63,171 nt of DNA from Bacteroidaceae bacterium. Its GTDB lineage: Bacteria; Bacteroidota; Bacteroidia; Bacteroidales; Bacteroidaceae. The position numbers and the translations under genes were made by a program. Under the pieces are notes generated by a model. That model was given only the letters and a program-made list of their open reading frames with translations. It ran no database searches and was not told the origin of the DNA. The DNA lies in contig JAFXVS010000026.1 in assembly GCA_017534815.1 (NCBI GenBank), positions 1 to 63,171 on the forward strand, given 5' to 3'. How positions within the stretch are numbered: the stretch's first letter is position 1; the number at the start of each line of letters is the position of its first letter. This document shows, one piece after another, positions 1 to 9,177 of the stretch.

Positions 1-51
1 ACCAACGACATTTGGGAAGTGAAATAAAGTTACTTGTTCATAATTGTTCAT

Positions 52-98
52 AAAGAGAAAGGGGGTGTGCCACAATCGGCATACCCTCTTTCTCTTTT
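52..98. terminator. Strong bidirectional terminator hairpin
   Basis: Two 20-nt arms at 52-71 and 78-97 pair with only two G-T wobbles around a 6-nt loop. A run of T follows on the plus strand and A residues precede it, so it can stop transcription from both sides. It most likely ends the leftward MG2-protein transcript that finishes at 144. Confidence 0.85.
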
Positions 99-143
99 TC
101 CAGTTCCTTCGTCAAGGGGCTTTAAACCCGTAGAGCAGGTCTT

Positions 144-2753
144 TCATTCGTTCACCAATATCTTTCCGTCCGCCGTCATTCCCTCTACGCTGATATACAT
201 CTCCTTACAGGTGGAATTGTTGAAGAACTCCACCTTGGCATTGCCCTGTGCATCGGTCTTGACATCGGGCTGCCACCAAATGGTGCGACGGAAGTCCGCC
301 ATAGGAGGAATCACATTGTAGTCCTCCGTCTTGAATGTGGATGCCTCATTGAAGCCTTGGAAGAAGGTACGACGGATGCCCTTATTGCTCTCAGTAGTAT
401 ATTTCGTGTGCAGATACACATAGATGCGAGTGCTATTGTCCATGACCCGTGGGTCATTGGGGACAATATAGACGGCTTTCACCTCATCCAGATAGAGTTC
501 CCCTACTTTAACATCTAAAAGGGGGCGCTCATTATTGTCAATAATCCATTCGACCCTTGCCCCATCATAGTAATAGGTATAGGCATTTGTAGTACTATTA
601 TTATTTATTAAAAGGTTTGAAGTTGAAGAACTTGCAGAACTTGCACTGGGTATATGATTTTGTCCGTAGTATGGATAGCTTGCCTCCCGCTGATAGGAAA
701 AAAGTGTATTCTTCTGTGCCAGAAATTCCAGAAAATAGGGTACGGGCTCTCCCCTGTCAAGGGCATCGTTACATGCTTTGTCGATGTCGTAATACAGCGT
801 TGCATATTGGCGTCCCCAAGCCTCGTTCTTGAACTTCCAGTCGTCATTCGTGAAGTACCGCCTCCCCTTTACCGTCACGTTCTCCAGCACATGCTCCTTT
901 TGGGTGATTGGGACAAACTCATAGTCTTCTTCCTCAGATTCGAAGAGTTTCCTCACAAAGGCATTAGGTGCCAGCGGATGCAGGATTTCCGTTTCCATGG
1001 GTGTGATGAACCTTGGTTGGGGTGAGAATTGGCGGTCGATGCCCACATAGTAGGTCTTCCGCTTTTCCGCTTTCTTCAAATGCCTCGTCGTGTAGATACA
1101 CAAGTTCCATTCTCCATCTACAAACGGCATCTCGAAGGCGTAGTTGCCCAAAGAATCCGTCCTTGTCTGACCAATCAGGCTTTGCCCCTGCTTGTTATAG
1201 AGGCTGACATACAGGTGGACATTCCCCACGGGGTTATGCTTGCGGTATGCTTTCAGCGTCCCATTCAGATACATCTTGTCCTCGATAGGCTGTGGTTTGC
1301 GGAAAGTGTAGCGCTCCGTCATCAATCGCCAGTCATAGCGTCTCCATCCTTGTGTCAGCATCAGAAGATCGGCATTTTTGCGATGCTCCTCATCGTCTGC
1401 CTCAAAGTAGTAATTAATATTAGGGATATATCCCCTCACTTCTGATGAGAGCAGCATCCACGTCTTCATGTTGCCTTGCTTGCCGTTAGTCATGGAGTGT
1501 GCATCCATCGCAGTGAAGGACAGGTTGGCGTTGGGCTTTGTGTGCATCTCCATCTCCACCTTGCCGCAAGGTTTCAGTTTTGTCGTTTTAGCCACCACAC
1601 GGACAGTGTCCGTTGGGTCGGGGGTGGGACTTTTGAAGAAGAGCCGCTCTGCCATGATTCTCCCCAAGCAGTCAAATACCGTCATCTGGTTCACTCCTTC
1701 AGGGAGTGCTTGTCTGCTCATCTCTATCTCCACGAGGGGAACGGCTGTGAGCGTGTCGCAACGAATGATGTTGCCATTGTTCATGAGGACATAGCCCAGC
1801 AGGTTGCCGCATACGCTGTCCGTGCATTGGAGGGTGGCAAGCATCTTTTCGCTGACGGCATCCACGGACAGCGTGCATCCTTGACGCAGTGCCTGAGGCA
1901 AAGTGAAGAATTGCACCTGCCTTTTCTCGTCTTTCTTCATGTTCCGCATCTGATAGGTGAGGGTTCCAGCATCGGGCACCACCTCGAAGAGTCCCCTGCC
2001 CAACGAGTCGGTCTCCACAGCGGCCAGCACGTCACCCTGCTTGTTCATCACAAACCCCTCTCCTTGATATGGACGCCCATTGTCATCCACGGCTAACATA
2101 GCTACGCGACATCGTTTGCCCACGACGAGGTGTCCCCCCTCTGGGTAGAACTGCACGCTGATGGTCTTCATCAATTCATGGGAATAGATGCCTTCATCGA
2201 TGGCCTTTTGGTAGATGGGGTCATCGGTCGTTCTGTTGTTGGGGTCACGGTCGGCATAGAGTTTCGTCATGATTGTCAAGTCAGAAAAGTTTCCCTCTTC
2301 TTTAGGTGTTTTGAAGATGGGGAACACCCGTGAGAACACTGCATTCGTCCCCCAGTTGGTCATATATCGTGTATAAGCTCTCACCTCATAGAAGCCAGAA
2401 CCCAGCAGCGTGTCCAGCTTCATGTCGCCATGCGCCATACCCAACGAGTCGATGGAGTACTTGCGGGTCTTGATGACATCGCCGCTCGGATTGAGCAGTT
2501 CCACATACAGCACCTTGCTCAGGTCGGTGGCACGTCCATTGTCCGTCCTAATGACATATGCCTTAAACCACAGCGTTTCATTCTCAAAGTAACCCACGTT
2601 GTCGAAATGCAGATAAACCTTCTCCTGTGGCACCACCTTGTTGAAGTTCATCGCCTTCTGGAGGTAAGTCAGGAGATTCCCCTTTGTTGTTCCTTGAGCA
2701 TGGAGCATCACTACGGAGAATGCCATAATAACGATGTAGAGCACCCTTTTCAT
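144..2753 (-). CDS. Large secreted MG2-type surface protein
   Basis: The 869-residue product begins with a signal peptide (hydrophobic to about residue 19, ending LHAQ). Its N-terminal part (about 40-150: KVYLHFDN, ENETLWFKAYV, GSGFYEVRAYT) resembles the macroglobulin MG2 fold found in large Bacteroidetes envelope proteins, some of which carry a TonB plug-like region. The middle has carboxypeptidase-regulatory-like beta segments (VGNVHLYVSLYN) and a short plug-like stretch (LENVTVKGRRYF, about residue 640). The C-terminus looks like another beta-sandwich. No protease or glycosidase motif is visible. It is the last gene after the sigma and anti-sigma-like genes, 12 bp away, so it is probably their target or partner. 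The precise role is unknown. Confidence 0.75.
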   Translation of the reverse strand: MKRVLYIVIMAFSVVMLHAQGTTKGNLLTYLQKAMNFNKVVPQEKVYLHFDNVGYFENETLWFKAYVIRTDNGRATDLSKVLYVELLNPSGDVIKTRKYSIDSLGMAHGDMKLDTLLGSGFYEVRAYTRYMTNWGTNAVFSRVFPIFKTPKEEGNFSDLTIMTKLYADRDPNNRTTDDPIYQKAIDEGIYSHELMKTISVQFYPEGGHLVVGKRCRVAMLAVDDNGRPYQGEGFVMNKQGDVLAAVETDSLGRGLFEVVPDAGTLTYQMRNMKKDEKRQVQFFTLPQALRQGCTLSVDAVSEKMLATLQCTDSVCGNLLGYVLMNNGNIIRCDTLTAVPLVEIEMSRQALPEGVNQMTVFDCLGRIMAERLFFKSPTPDPTDTVRVVAKTTKLKPCGKVEMEMHTKPNANLSFTAMDAHSMTNGKQGNMKTWMLLSSEVRGYIPNINYYFEADDEEHRKNADLLMLTQGWRRYDWRLMTERYTFRKPQPIEDKMYLNGTLKAYRKHNPVGNVHLYVSLYNKQGQSLIGQTRTDSLGNYAFEMPFVDGEWNLCIYTTRHLKKAEKRKTYYVGIDRQFSPQPRFITPMETEILHPLAPNAFVRKLFESEEEDYEFVPITQKEHVLENVTVKGRRYFTNDDWKFKNEAWGRQYATLYYDIDKACNDALDRGEPVPYFLEFLAQKNTLFSYQREASYPYYGQNHIPSASSASSSTSNLLINNNSTTNAYTYYYDGARVEWIIDNNERPLLDVKVGELYLDEVKAVYIVPNDPRVMDNSTRIYVYLHTKYTTESNKGIRRTFFQGFNEASTFKTEDYNVIPPMADFRRTIWWQPDVKTDAQGNAKVEFFNNSTCKEMYISVEGMTADGKILVNE

Positions 2754-2765
2754 AAAACTGTCATG

Positions 2766-3596
2766 TTAATCGTTCATACATAAACTGCAAGTAGGATAGT
2801 CCAACAATGCCAAAGCATCCACGTAGGAATACGTTTGTCCATCCGCATTCAAGAATGCCTTCTTATAGTAGATGCGGACATCAGCCGTGAGCAGACGTCC
2901 ATCTCGTACATAGACGAAATCGTTCTCTTTCTTCTCCCCTTCATACACAAACATCGAGCCTCTGCTGATTTCGCCAGACGGACTCTTGATGAGCACTGTG
3001 TCATTCTCCTCAATGGTCACACATTCTACCGCCGACACGTTTGCTTTTGACGCCCCTTCATCTTCTGATTCCCAAGTCAAAGAATATCTCAATGCAAAGG
3101 GCGTGTTGGGTATCAATATCCAACATACATCTTGGTCATCCTCTTCTGGTAGTGAAGGCAGACTGTCTGACGCCTCATTCTTCTCCATGATTTCCTCTTC
3201 CACCACCTTGCTGACTGGGGCAGAAGCGTATGTCAAGAGCCTTTTCTCCGTCCTCGTTGGATCAATATCTTTCGTCTCCTCCACTTCCTTTTGTGGCATC
3301 TCCACCTTCTCCACCTTGTTGGACTCTTTCTTTGCCACCTGTTGTGACACATGGTTGTCTCCTTGCATTACATGAAGAGCAATCCCCACCAGGAGAGCCA
3401 AGGCAGCAGCGATGCCAACAGCGAATCCTATGTGACGGCGGAGCAAGGTCATCTTGCTCGCCCTCTGTTCCTGTCTGATACGTTCCATCAGTTGGTCGGT
3501 GAAGTCTTCAGAGAGTTTCACTTGTTCGGCACGCTCATCCAACTGTTTCATGACGATGCGCAATGCCTTATCTTTGTCATGTATGTCTGCTTCCAT
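2766..3596 (-). CDS. Anti-sigma-like single-pass membrane protein
   Basis: The frame is open further upstream, but the chosen ATG (MEADIHDK) overlaps the sigma gene by only 20 bp and avoids a long overlap, giving 276 residues. A charged cytoplasmic segment of about 50 residues (LSEDFTDQLMERIRQ) is followed by one membrane span (about 55-77, rich in A, L, I and G). An acidic, low-complexity region follows and then a C-terminal domain. This layout fits anti-sigma factors or anti-sigma-controlled envelope proteins encoded with ECF sigma genes. No zinc-binding anti-sigma motif (HxxxCxxC) is visible, so the role rests on topology and on translational overlap with the sigma gene. Confidence 0.65.
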   Translation of the reverse strand: MEADIHDKDKALRIVMKQLDERAEQVKLSEDFTDQLMERIRQEQRASKMTLLRRHIGFAVGIAAALALLVGIALHVMQGDNHVSQQVAKKESNKVEKVEMPQKEVEETKDIDPTRTEKRLLTYASAPVSKVVEEEIMEKNEASDSLPSLPEEDDQDVCWILIPNTPFALRYSLTWESEDEGASKANVSAVECVTIEENDTVLIKSPSGEISRGSMFVYEGEKKENDFVYVRDGRLLTADVRIYYKKAFLNADGQTYSYVDALALLDYPTCSLCMND

Positions 3597-4179
3597 TGTT
3601 TTCAAGGTTGATGATGGTTTGATGAATTTTCTTTCTGAGCCACTGAAGCCGTGAGCGTAGGTAAGAATCTGTGCGGTCAACGATGTAGGCAATCTCTCGG
3701 AGAGGAAGCCCATTGTGATAGTAAAGGCTGAGGAGCAGTTGGTCGTCTGGGGCAAGTTGGTCCACAGCCTGTCGGAGCAGTGCGAGACGTTCATTGGTGG
3801 TGTCGTTCAGCAACTCGTCTGTTGTGATGTCGGGTAAGTCCTCCATTCCGACCTCCATCTTGAGCCGTCGCTTTTGCGACTCTTTTCGAAGACGTTTTAG
3901 TGCCGTATGGTAAGCGATGCGCAGCAACCAAGTTCTGAAATTTGCTTTCTCTCCGTCGAATCGGTGCAAGTTTTGAAAGGCGCTCATCAGCGTGTCCTGT
4001 GTCACCTCCTCTGCATCTTCAGCTGACGAAATCATGTGAGCCACAAACTTCTGTACACATTGGCCATGCCGGTCGGCAAGTGGTCTAAACTGCTCTGTCT
4101 TTCCGTCAAGCACATCCTTGATGAGAACCTCATCGGAGTTGGTGATATGTCTATGGTCTGCGGTCTGCTCCATTTTCAT
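3577..4179 (-). CDS. ECF-type RNA polymerase sigma factor
   Basis: The 200-residue protein has the two-domain ECF layout. Region 2 (about 30-105) includes EDAEEVTQDTLMSAFQNL and FRTWLLRIAYHTALKRLRK. Region 4 (about 130-190) includes LAPDDQLLLSLYYHNGLPLREIA and a basic helix ending WLRKKIHQTI. Region 3 is absent. It would direct RNA polymerase to a small regulon, probably under control of the membrane protein that overlaps its 3' end by 20 bp. ATG codons at residues 1 and 3 are both possible starts. A good promoter sits about 200 bp upstream, so the mRNA leader would be unusually long and would contain the 22-bp repeat array at 4306-4371. Confidence 0.9.
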   Translation of the reverse strand: MKMEQTADHRHITNSDEVLIKDVLDGKTEQFRPLADRHGQCVQKFVAHMISSAEDAEEVTQDTLMSAFQNLHRFDGEKANFRTWLLRIAYHTALKRLRKESQKRRLKMEVGMEDLPDITTDELLNDTTNERLALLRQAVDQLAPDDQLLLSLYYHNGLPLREIAYIVDRTDSYLRSRLQWLRKKIHQTIINLENNGSRHT

Positions 4180-4305
4180 TGTCTTCTACCCATCTATTCC
4201 CTCTTTTTTTAAAAATGTATAATGAGAAGGTAAACTTTTTTAGGGACAAGGCTATTTTTTAACATTTCGCGCTACGTACCAAAGGTGCTCGAGGGAGTTT
4301 TTACG

Positions 4306-4371
4306 GGAACGCGTTCCAAATATTTTTTGAACGCGTCGGAAAAAGATTTAGGACGCGTTCCAGAAAAAGCC
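4306..4371. repeat. 22-bp-period repeat array (ACGCGT cores)
   Basis: Three units start at 4306, 4328 and 4350, each with an ACGCGT core followed by an A/T-rich half. The cores lie at 4309, 4331 and 4353, exactly 22 bp apart. The first unit contains the 12-bp palindrome GGAACGCGTTCC. It is nearly identical (21 of 22 bases) to the unit at 51564-51585. Confidence 0.85.
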
Positions 4372-4382
4372 CATGCACCCTG

Positions 4383-4413
4383 CAAAGATAGTACAGTTCG
4401 AAGACAATACAAA
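4383..4413 (-). promoter_or_regulatory. Promoter for the ECF sigma operon
   Basis: On the minus strand TTTG (4410-4413), a 19-bp spacer and TATCTTTG (4383-4390) match the Bacteroidetes promoter form. It points to the sigma gene at 4179, leaving a leader of about 200 nt. It partly overlaps the GH31 terminator. Confidence 0.6.
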
Positions 4414-4450
4414 AAATAGAAGGAGGGTACACTTCGCCATGTGCCCCTCC
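4411..4450 (-). terminator. Terminator after the GH31 gene
   Basis: GGAGGGTACAC (4422-4432) pairs imperfectly with GTGCCCCTCC (4441-4450). On the minus strand the stem is followed by TATTTTTTG. It lies just downstream of the GH31 stop codon. Confidence 0.6.
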
Positions 4451-4470
4451 CTCATTGTCAGTTTGAGCGA

Positions 4471-6972
4471 TTACAATTTTACACTCACTTTCTTACCCTT
4501 ATAGACGACATCCACTTCCTTGCCATCCTTGATGACGGTGAAGATTCTGGTGACGGGCATACCGTCGAAGGCACCTTTGCGCTTGTCGATGGTCAGGCTC
4601 TGGGCAGCATCGTTCCAAGTGAAAGCGATGCGGCTGCACTTGCCCTGTTCGTACTCGTTGGTGTGGCCATCATCCTCATAGAGGGTAAAGGTGGCGTTGG
4701 CACCTGGGTAGATGTGCAGTTTGATGGGGGCATCAGCCTTGTCTGCCGCATATTGCTTGTCGGGACCGATGGGCAGGATGCTGCCGCCCTTGACATACAC
4801 AGGAATATGGGTCTTATTGACCGTTGCTTCGATGGTCTGACCGCCTGTGTAGTGCTTGCCTGAGCGGAAGTCATACCAACCAGCTTTGTTGACGGGGAGG
4901 TAGGTGCGCCAGGTGGTCACACCTGATTCTGTGATGGGGCTGACGAGCAGTGACTTGCCAAACATGTACTCATGCTTCTGTGCCAGTGCCTCTGTGTCAT
5001 TGGCGAAGTCGAAGATGAGAGGACGCATGAGTGTGCTTCCCTCGAAGGCGACAGCCGCAGCGTTACTATATATATAAGGTAAGAGACGGTAGCGGTCTTT
5101 GAGTGCGTCGGCAATGATGCCCTGTGCCTCGCTGCCATAGTTCCAAGGCTCTGTGTTGCTCATGTAGCCATGGACACGCATCAGCGGCAGATAGACGGAA
5201 ATCTCAATCCAGCGCAGCATCCGCTCGATGTAAGCCTGATCCTGATATTGGTTGCCAGGACGGAAGAAACCACCTGCATCATACGTCCACCAAGGGATGC
5301 CTGCTGCCTGCATACCCAATCCTGCTGCAATCTGACGACGGAGGGTCTCCCAATCGTTGCCCACATCACCTGACCACATAGCTGAACCATATCGTTGGAT
5401 GCCTGGGAATCCACAGCGGGTGAGAATCATTGGACGCTTCTCCGCATCATCCTGACGCAGACCCTCATAGACGGTCTTGTTTACCAGCAGTGGATAAACA
5501 TTGCGGAAGAGTTCGCCTGGGTACTTGCCGTCCACGACACGGCGACCTGTCAGGTCATCGTTCTCTGGCTCTGTGGCATCCTGCCACCAAGCATCGATGC
5601 CCAGCGGAACGAGGCGCTTGCTGAAGTTGCTCCAATATGATTTGGCAGCAGCGGGGTTGAAGAAGTCAATCCAGTCTGTGCCAGGGATGTAGTAACCCTC
5701 GCGAAGCATCTGCTTGCCCACCTCAGAGTTCTTGTCGATCTTCGACCATACAGACACCATCAGACGCATGTTCATGGCATGAAGGTCATCGGTCAACTGC
5801 TTAGGGTTAGGGTAGTTTGCCTCATCGAAGCGCATGGCGTTCCAACCATACTTTCCCCAATACTGCCAGTCCTGCACAATCACGTCGGCAGGGAGGTTCT
5901 CATTCCGGAAGCGCTGGGCGGTCTTCAGAATTTCGTCCTGTGAGTGGAAGCGTTCGCGGCAATGGATATAGCCCAGTGCCCATTGAGGCATCAAAGGGGA
6001 GTCGCCAGTCAGTTGGCGATAGGAAGCGATGATTTCGTCTGCACTGCCTGTGAACACAGTGTAATCGACAGCCTGAGCCACAGGTGAACGGAATACGGTC
6101 TCGTTCTTCACCTTGCCGTAATACACCACAGGCTTGTCGCCATTCGAGAGTTCTGCTGTCAAGGTGTGAGTGCCTTTGCTGAGACGCACGATGGTCGAAG
6201 CCGTAGGAGGCAACCAGGTGTTCTGCATCTCAATGATGGGCTGACCGTCAATGACGAGGTTGTGACGGCGTGCCATCTTCTGGCCTACATCGAGCAGAAG
6301 GGAGTAGTTGCCGTCTTCAGCCACCTCGATGGTGCCCTCGAACTGATTGCTTCGTCTCACTTCCTGCTTGCCGCCTTCAGTGGAAGTCACATTCACCACT
6401 TCTGTGTTGCCGACACCTCCACCCTTCGTCAAGACCACCTGCTTGTCCATCGGATTGAAGTCGGTGAGTCCGTAGTTGTTCCACAGGATGCCGTAACCGC
6501 GATTGGACAGCATCATGGGGATGGAGATTTGGGTGTTCACCTGAGTGAGGCGGCGAGAAAGGCCACGAACATTGGTGTAGCCATCCTGAAACTGTCCCAG
6601 ACCGTAGAGGAACTCGCCCTCTGGGGAGGCAAACGCCAAACGTGCCTCGTAGGTCTGTAAGCCAGCAACCGTGCTGCTCTTCAACTGGTGCTCCGTGGCT
6701 GTGAAGACCACCTTCCCGTTCTTGTCCAACACTTCCACCTGCTGCTTGGCAGCATCTACGCGGACAGCGATTTCATTGCTCTTCACCTCCTGGTCTTTCA
6801 CATAGAGCCACTCAGGAAGCGTCTCTGCCGGTGCCTGCTCCACATATTGGATACGCACGGCATTAGCAGCCAATTTCTTTACAATCAATTTTCCGTTGCC
6901 AAACTGGAAATCTTCAGCCAACAACGACTGGCAGCATAAAACTGCACACAACATAATCAATAGTTTCTTCAT
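4471..6972 (-). CDS. GH31 alpha-xylosidase / alpha-glucosidase
   Basis: The 833-residue secreted enzyme has a signal peptide (1-19). An N-terminal beta domain is interrupted by a PA14-like insert (about 190-290), followed by the GH31 (beta/alpha)8 barrel. The nucleophile is probably Asp465 in WWQDATEPE and the acid/base Asp536 in WSGDVGND. The WWxDATEPE form and the PA14 insert resemble bacterial alpha-xylosidases that remove xylose from xyloglucan oligosaccharides, so that substrate is preferred, but an alpha-glucosidase is possible. It has no surface-sorting tail, which suggests the periplasm. It lies 58 bp after the GH97 gene on the same strand and is probably cotranscribed with it. Confidence 0.88.
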   Translation of the reverse strand: MKKLLIMLCAVLCCQSLLAEDFQFGNGKLIVKKLAANAVRIQYVEQAPAETLPEWLYVKDQEVKSNEIAVRVDAAKQQVEVLDKNGKVVFTATEHQLKSSTVAGLQTYEARLAFASPEGEFLYGLGQFQDGYTNVRGLSRRLTQVNTQISIPMMLSNRGYGILWNNYGLTDFNPMDKQVVLTKGGGVGNTEVVNVTSTEGGKQEVRRSNQFEGTIEVAEDGNYSLLLDVGQKMARRHNLVIDGQPIIEMQNTWLPPTASTIVRLSKGTHTLTAELSNGDKPVVYYGKVKNETVFRSPVAQAVDYTVFTGSADEIIASYRQLTGDSPLMPQWALGYIHCRERFHSQDEILKTAQRFRNENLPADVIVQDWQYWGKYGWNAMRFDEANYPNPKQLTDDLHAMNMRLMVSVWSKIDKNSEVGKQMLREGYYIPGTDWIDFFNPAAAKSYWSNFSKRLVPLGIDAWWQDATEPENDDLTGRRVVDGKYPGELFRNVYPLLVNKTVYEGLRQDDAEKRPMILTRCGFPGIQRYGSAMWSGDVGNDWETLRRQIAAGLGMQAAGIPWWTYDAGGFFRPGNQYQDQAYIERMLRWIEISVYLPLMRVHGYMSNTEPWNYGSEAQGIIADALKDRYRLLPYIYSNAAAVAFEGSTLMRPLIFDFANDTEALAQKHEYMFGKSLLVSPITESGVTTWRTYLPVNKAGWYDFRSGKHYTGGQTIEATVNKTHIPVYVKGGSILPIGPDKQYAADKADAPIKLHIYPGANATFTLYEDDGHTNEYEQGKCSRIAFTWNDAAQSLTIDKRKGAFDGMPVTRIFTVIKDGKEVDVVYKGKKVSVKL

Positions 6973-7030
6973 GTCTTCTTAAATAATTAGTGTTCTATCA
7001 TTAGTGTCTATATTGATCACGCATCAGTGT

Positions 7031-8872
7031 CTATTTCTTCTTAATCACGTAAAGGAAGCCGCCTCGAGGTTGGCATGATACATTGTGAGGCAGGTTGCCT
7101 ACATTGCTGATGTTCCAAGGAGCCGCACTTTCGCCGCTATCTGCAAAGGACAAGATGTCGCACTTGGCAGTCTTGATAAAGTCTACCTTGATGGCGATAG
7201 TGCGCGGTTCGTCTGACCCATTGATACCAGCCACATACCAAGTGTTACCCTTGCGGCGTGCGATGACGGCATATTCGCCAGGTTCACCAGCCACCAAACG
7301 GGTGTCATCCCATGCAGCAGGAAGTTCGCTGAGGAAATCCTGTACCTCCTGAGGCTGTGCCAAGAAGCTCTGAGGACGGTCTGCTAAGTGTTGCAAACCA
7401 GACTCGAAAAGGACGGTCAGCGCCAATTCATGGGCATGAGTGGTGATGTGGGGATGCTGCGAATCGCTGAAGGCACAAGGCGTGTAGTCCATCGGGCCAA
7501 TCACGTTGCGAGTGAAAGGAAGCGTAGCATTGTGGGCAGCAGCACGGTTGGTGAAGGTCGGCACGTTGTTGTACCATTCAGCCCCATACACACCCTCTGT
7601 CGCCAGCAAGTTAGGATAAGTACGTTGCCAACCACGTGGAATAGGCGCCCCGTGGAAGTTGACCAGCAGATGATGACGGGCAGCACATTCCATCAGGTCG
7701 ATACAATAGTCCATATTCATCTGGTTGTCGCCTGAGAAGAAATCAATCTTCACGCCAGCCACACCAATCTCTTCACACCAAGCAAATTCCTTCTCACGGT
7801 CTTCTGGTTTGTTGAGACGATACTTGGGACCTGGGGCACCATTCACCCAACCCACAGAAGAGTTGTACCAGATGAGGGGCTTGATACCCTGCGACTTAGC
7901 ATAGTTGACAGCATCGACCACACTTTTTCCATCCTTCATTTCATCCCATTCAGCATCTATCAGCACATAGGGAAGCTTCAGCTGGGCAGCGAAATCCACA
8001 TACATCTTGATGATGTTATAGTCGTTGGAACCATGGTTGTAAGCCCAATAGACCCACGACACCACACCTGAATGGATCCAGCTGGTGTCCTTCAATTTAC
8101 AAGGCTCTGACACATCCGTCACCAAAGTCGATTCGACCACATCAGCCAACGAACCGATGATGGCGATGCGCCAAGGGGTGTGCCAATTGCCATCCAGTGA
8201 AACCTCATTCTGGTCTGGACAGACACGATAGTCCTCTGGTTTGCCGTCGTTGTAGAGCGAAGCAGCACTCTGGTTACGTTCGATGTTCGCTTCAGTCAGC
8301 AACACATACGTGCCCTCTTGAGGCTCCAAAAGGGAGGGGAAGCCCAAACGCTTGTCCCTACCGCCACCTGAAGTGGTCAGGGGGAAGAACTCCTCATAGC
8401 CGTCGCTCCACTTCTGCATCCAGCGACGTGTGCCCTCTGGAATGGTATAGACGGTTTGCTCGCTCTTCAGTTGTTCGCCTTCCAAGCCAGACAACTCATA
8501 ACGGAACGCCACACCGTCATTATAGAGACGGAAAACCAACTGAACGGGTTTCCCGTTCTGGTCAGTGTATTCACACACATATTCGTTTGCCACATTGGTG
8601 GGGTGCAGGCGTTTGCCCTCCTTCATCAGGTAGTCAGCCTTCACCTTGCCACGTTTCGCGATGCGTTGGAAGGTGAGACCCTCGCCCACGGTCGAAGTGG
8701 TGATGCCCACCTGCGAGATGTTCAACACTTGCTGCCCATTGCAACTGATTACATAACCGTTGCCCTGCTGTTCCAGAGCCAATTTTCCATTAGGCGACAC
8801 AGCATCTACGGGCTTGGCCATTGCCACAGCCGCACACACCAGCATTCCTGCCGCCAACACTAATTTCTTCAT
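7031..8872 (-). CDS. GH97 family alpha-glycosidase
   Basis: The frame is open further upstream, but the ATG at 8872 starts directly at a signal peptide (MKKLVLAAG...VAMA). A second ATG three codons earlier is also possible. The protein has 613 residues. GH97 features are the N-terminal beta-sandwich, VSWVYWAYNHG (about 271-281), LIDAEWDE (about 304-311), VKIDFF with Asp377, and ATEGVYGAEW with Glu426. A carboxylate at the VKIDFF position is the nucleophile in retaining alpha-galactosidase-type GH97 enzymes, whereas inverting SusB-type alpha-glucosidases lack it. Alpha-galactosidase is therefore the better guess. A -7 box lies 28 bp upstream. The GH31 gene follows in the same operon. Confidence 0.9.
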   Translation of the reverse strand: MKKLVLAAGMLVCAAVAMAKPVDAVSPNGKLALEQQGNGYVISCNGQQVLNISQVGITTSTVGEGLTFQRIAKRGKVKADYLMKEGKRLHPTNVANEYVCEYTDQNGKPVQLVFRLYNDGVAFRYELSGLEGEQLKSEQTVYTIPEGTRRWMQKWSDGYEEFFPLTTSGGGRDKRLGFPSLLEPQEGTYVLLTEANIERNQSAASLYNDGKPEDYRVCPDQNEVSLDGNWHTPWRIAIIGSLADVVESTLVTDVSEPCKLKDTSWIHSGVVSWVYWAYNHGSNDYNIIKMYVDFAAQLKLPYVLIDAEWDEMKDGKSVVDAVNYAKSQGIKPLIWYNSSVGWVNGAPGPKYRLNKPEDREKEFAWCEEIGVAGVKIDFFSGDNQMNMDYCIDLMECAARHHLLVNFHGAPIPRGWQRTYPNLLATEGVYGAEWYNNVPTFTNRAAAHNATLPFTRNVIGPMDYTPCAFSDSQHPHITTHAHELALTVLFESGLQHLADRPQSFLAQPQEVQDFLSELPAAWDDTRLVAGEPGEYAVIARRKGNTWYVAGINGSDEPRTIAIKVDFIKTAKCDILSFADSGESAAPWNISNVGNLPHNVSCQPRGGFLYVIKKK

Positions 8873-8900
8873 TTGATGCATATTATATAGGTTTGTTTTG

Positions 8901-8908
8901 CAAATGTA
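8901..8908 (-). promoter_or_regulatory. -7 box for the GH97-GH31 operon
   Basis: The minus strand reads TACATTTG here, followed by CA, a good match to TAnnTTTG, 28 bp before the GH97 start. No clear -33 TTG was found at the usual spacing, which may mean the promoter needs an activator. Confidence 0.55.
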
Positions 8909-9014
8909 CGGATAATAAATGAGAATGGAAAAGAATTGCTCCAAAAGTCTTCGTTTTGCCCTTCTTTTGAGGTCGCTACACTCATAAATTCCTACTCAAA
9001 GCAACAAGCGGGTA

Positions 9015-9080
9015 GTTTCATTACGAGAAACGATGGGTTTCATTACGACTAACTGGTAGTTTCATTACGACTAACTAAAC
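9015..9080. repeat. Three 22-bp direct repeats upstream of GH97
   Basis: The 12-mer GTTTCATTACGA occurs at 9015, 9037 and 9059, exactly 22 bp apart. Units two and three also share CTAACT. The array is about 140 bp upstream of the GH97 start and just before the hairpin that follows the 1196-residue protein gene. Confidence 0.9.
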
Positions 9081-9085
9081 AGACA

Positions 9086-9113
9086 AGGGGACGTGTCTCT
9101 CGACATGTCCCCT
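9086..9113 (-). terminator. Hairpin after the three-module protein gene
   Basis: AGGGGACGTGTC (9086-9097) pairs with GACATGTCCCCT (9102-9113) with one G-T pair and a 4-nt loop. The T-run on the minus strand is weak (TGTCTGTTTAG). It probably ends the 1196-residue protein mRNA. Confidence 0.5.
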
Positions 9114-9177
9114 CGTCCTTGTTAAAGAATTTTACTTTACCAAATTTATTTAACCAAAAACTTATAATATGTTTCGA

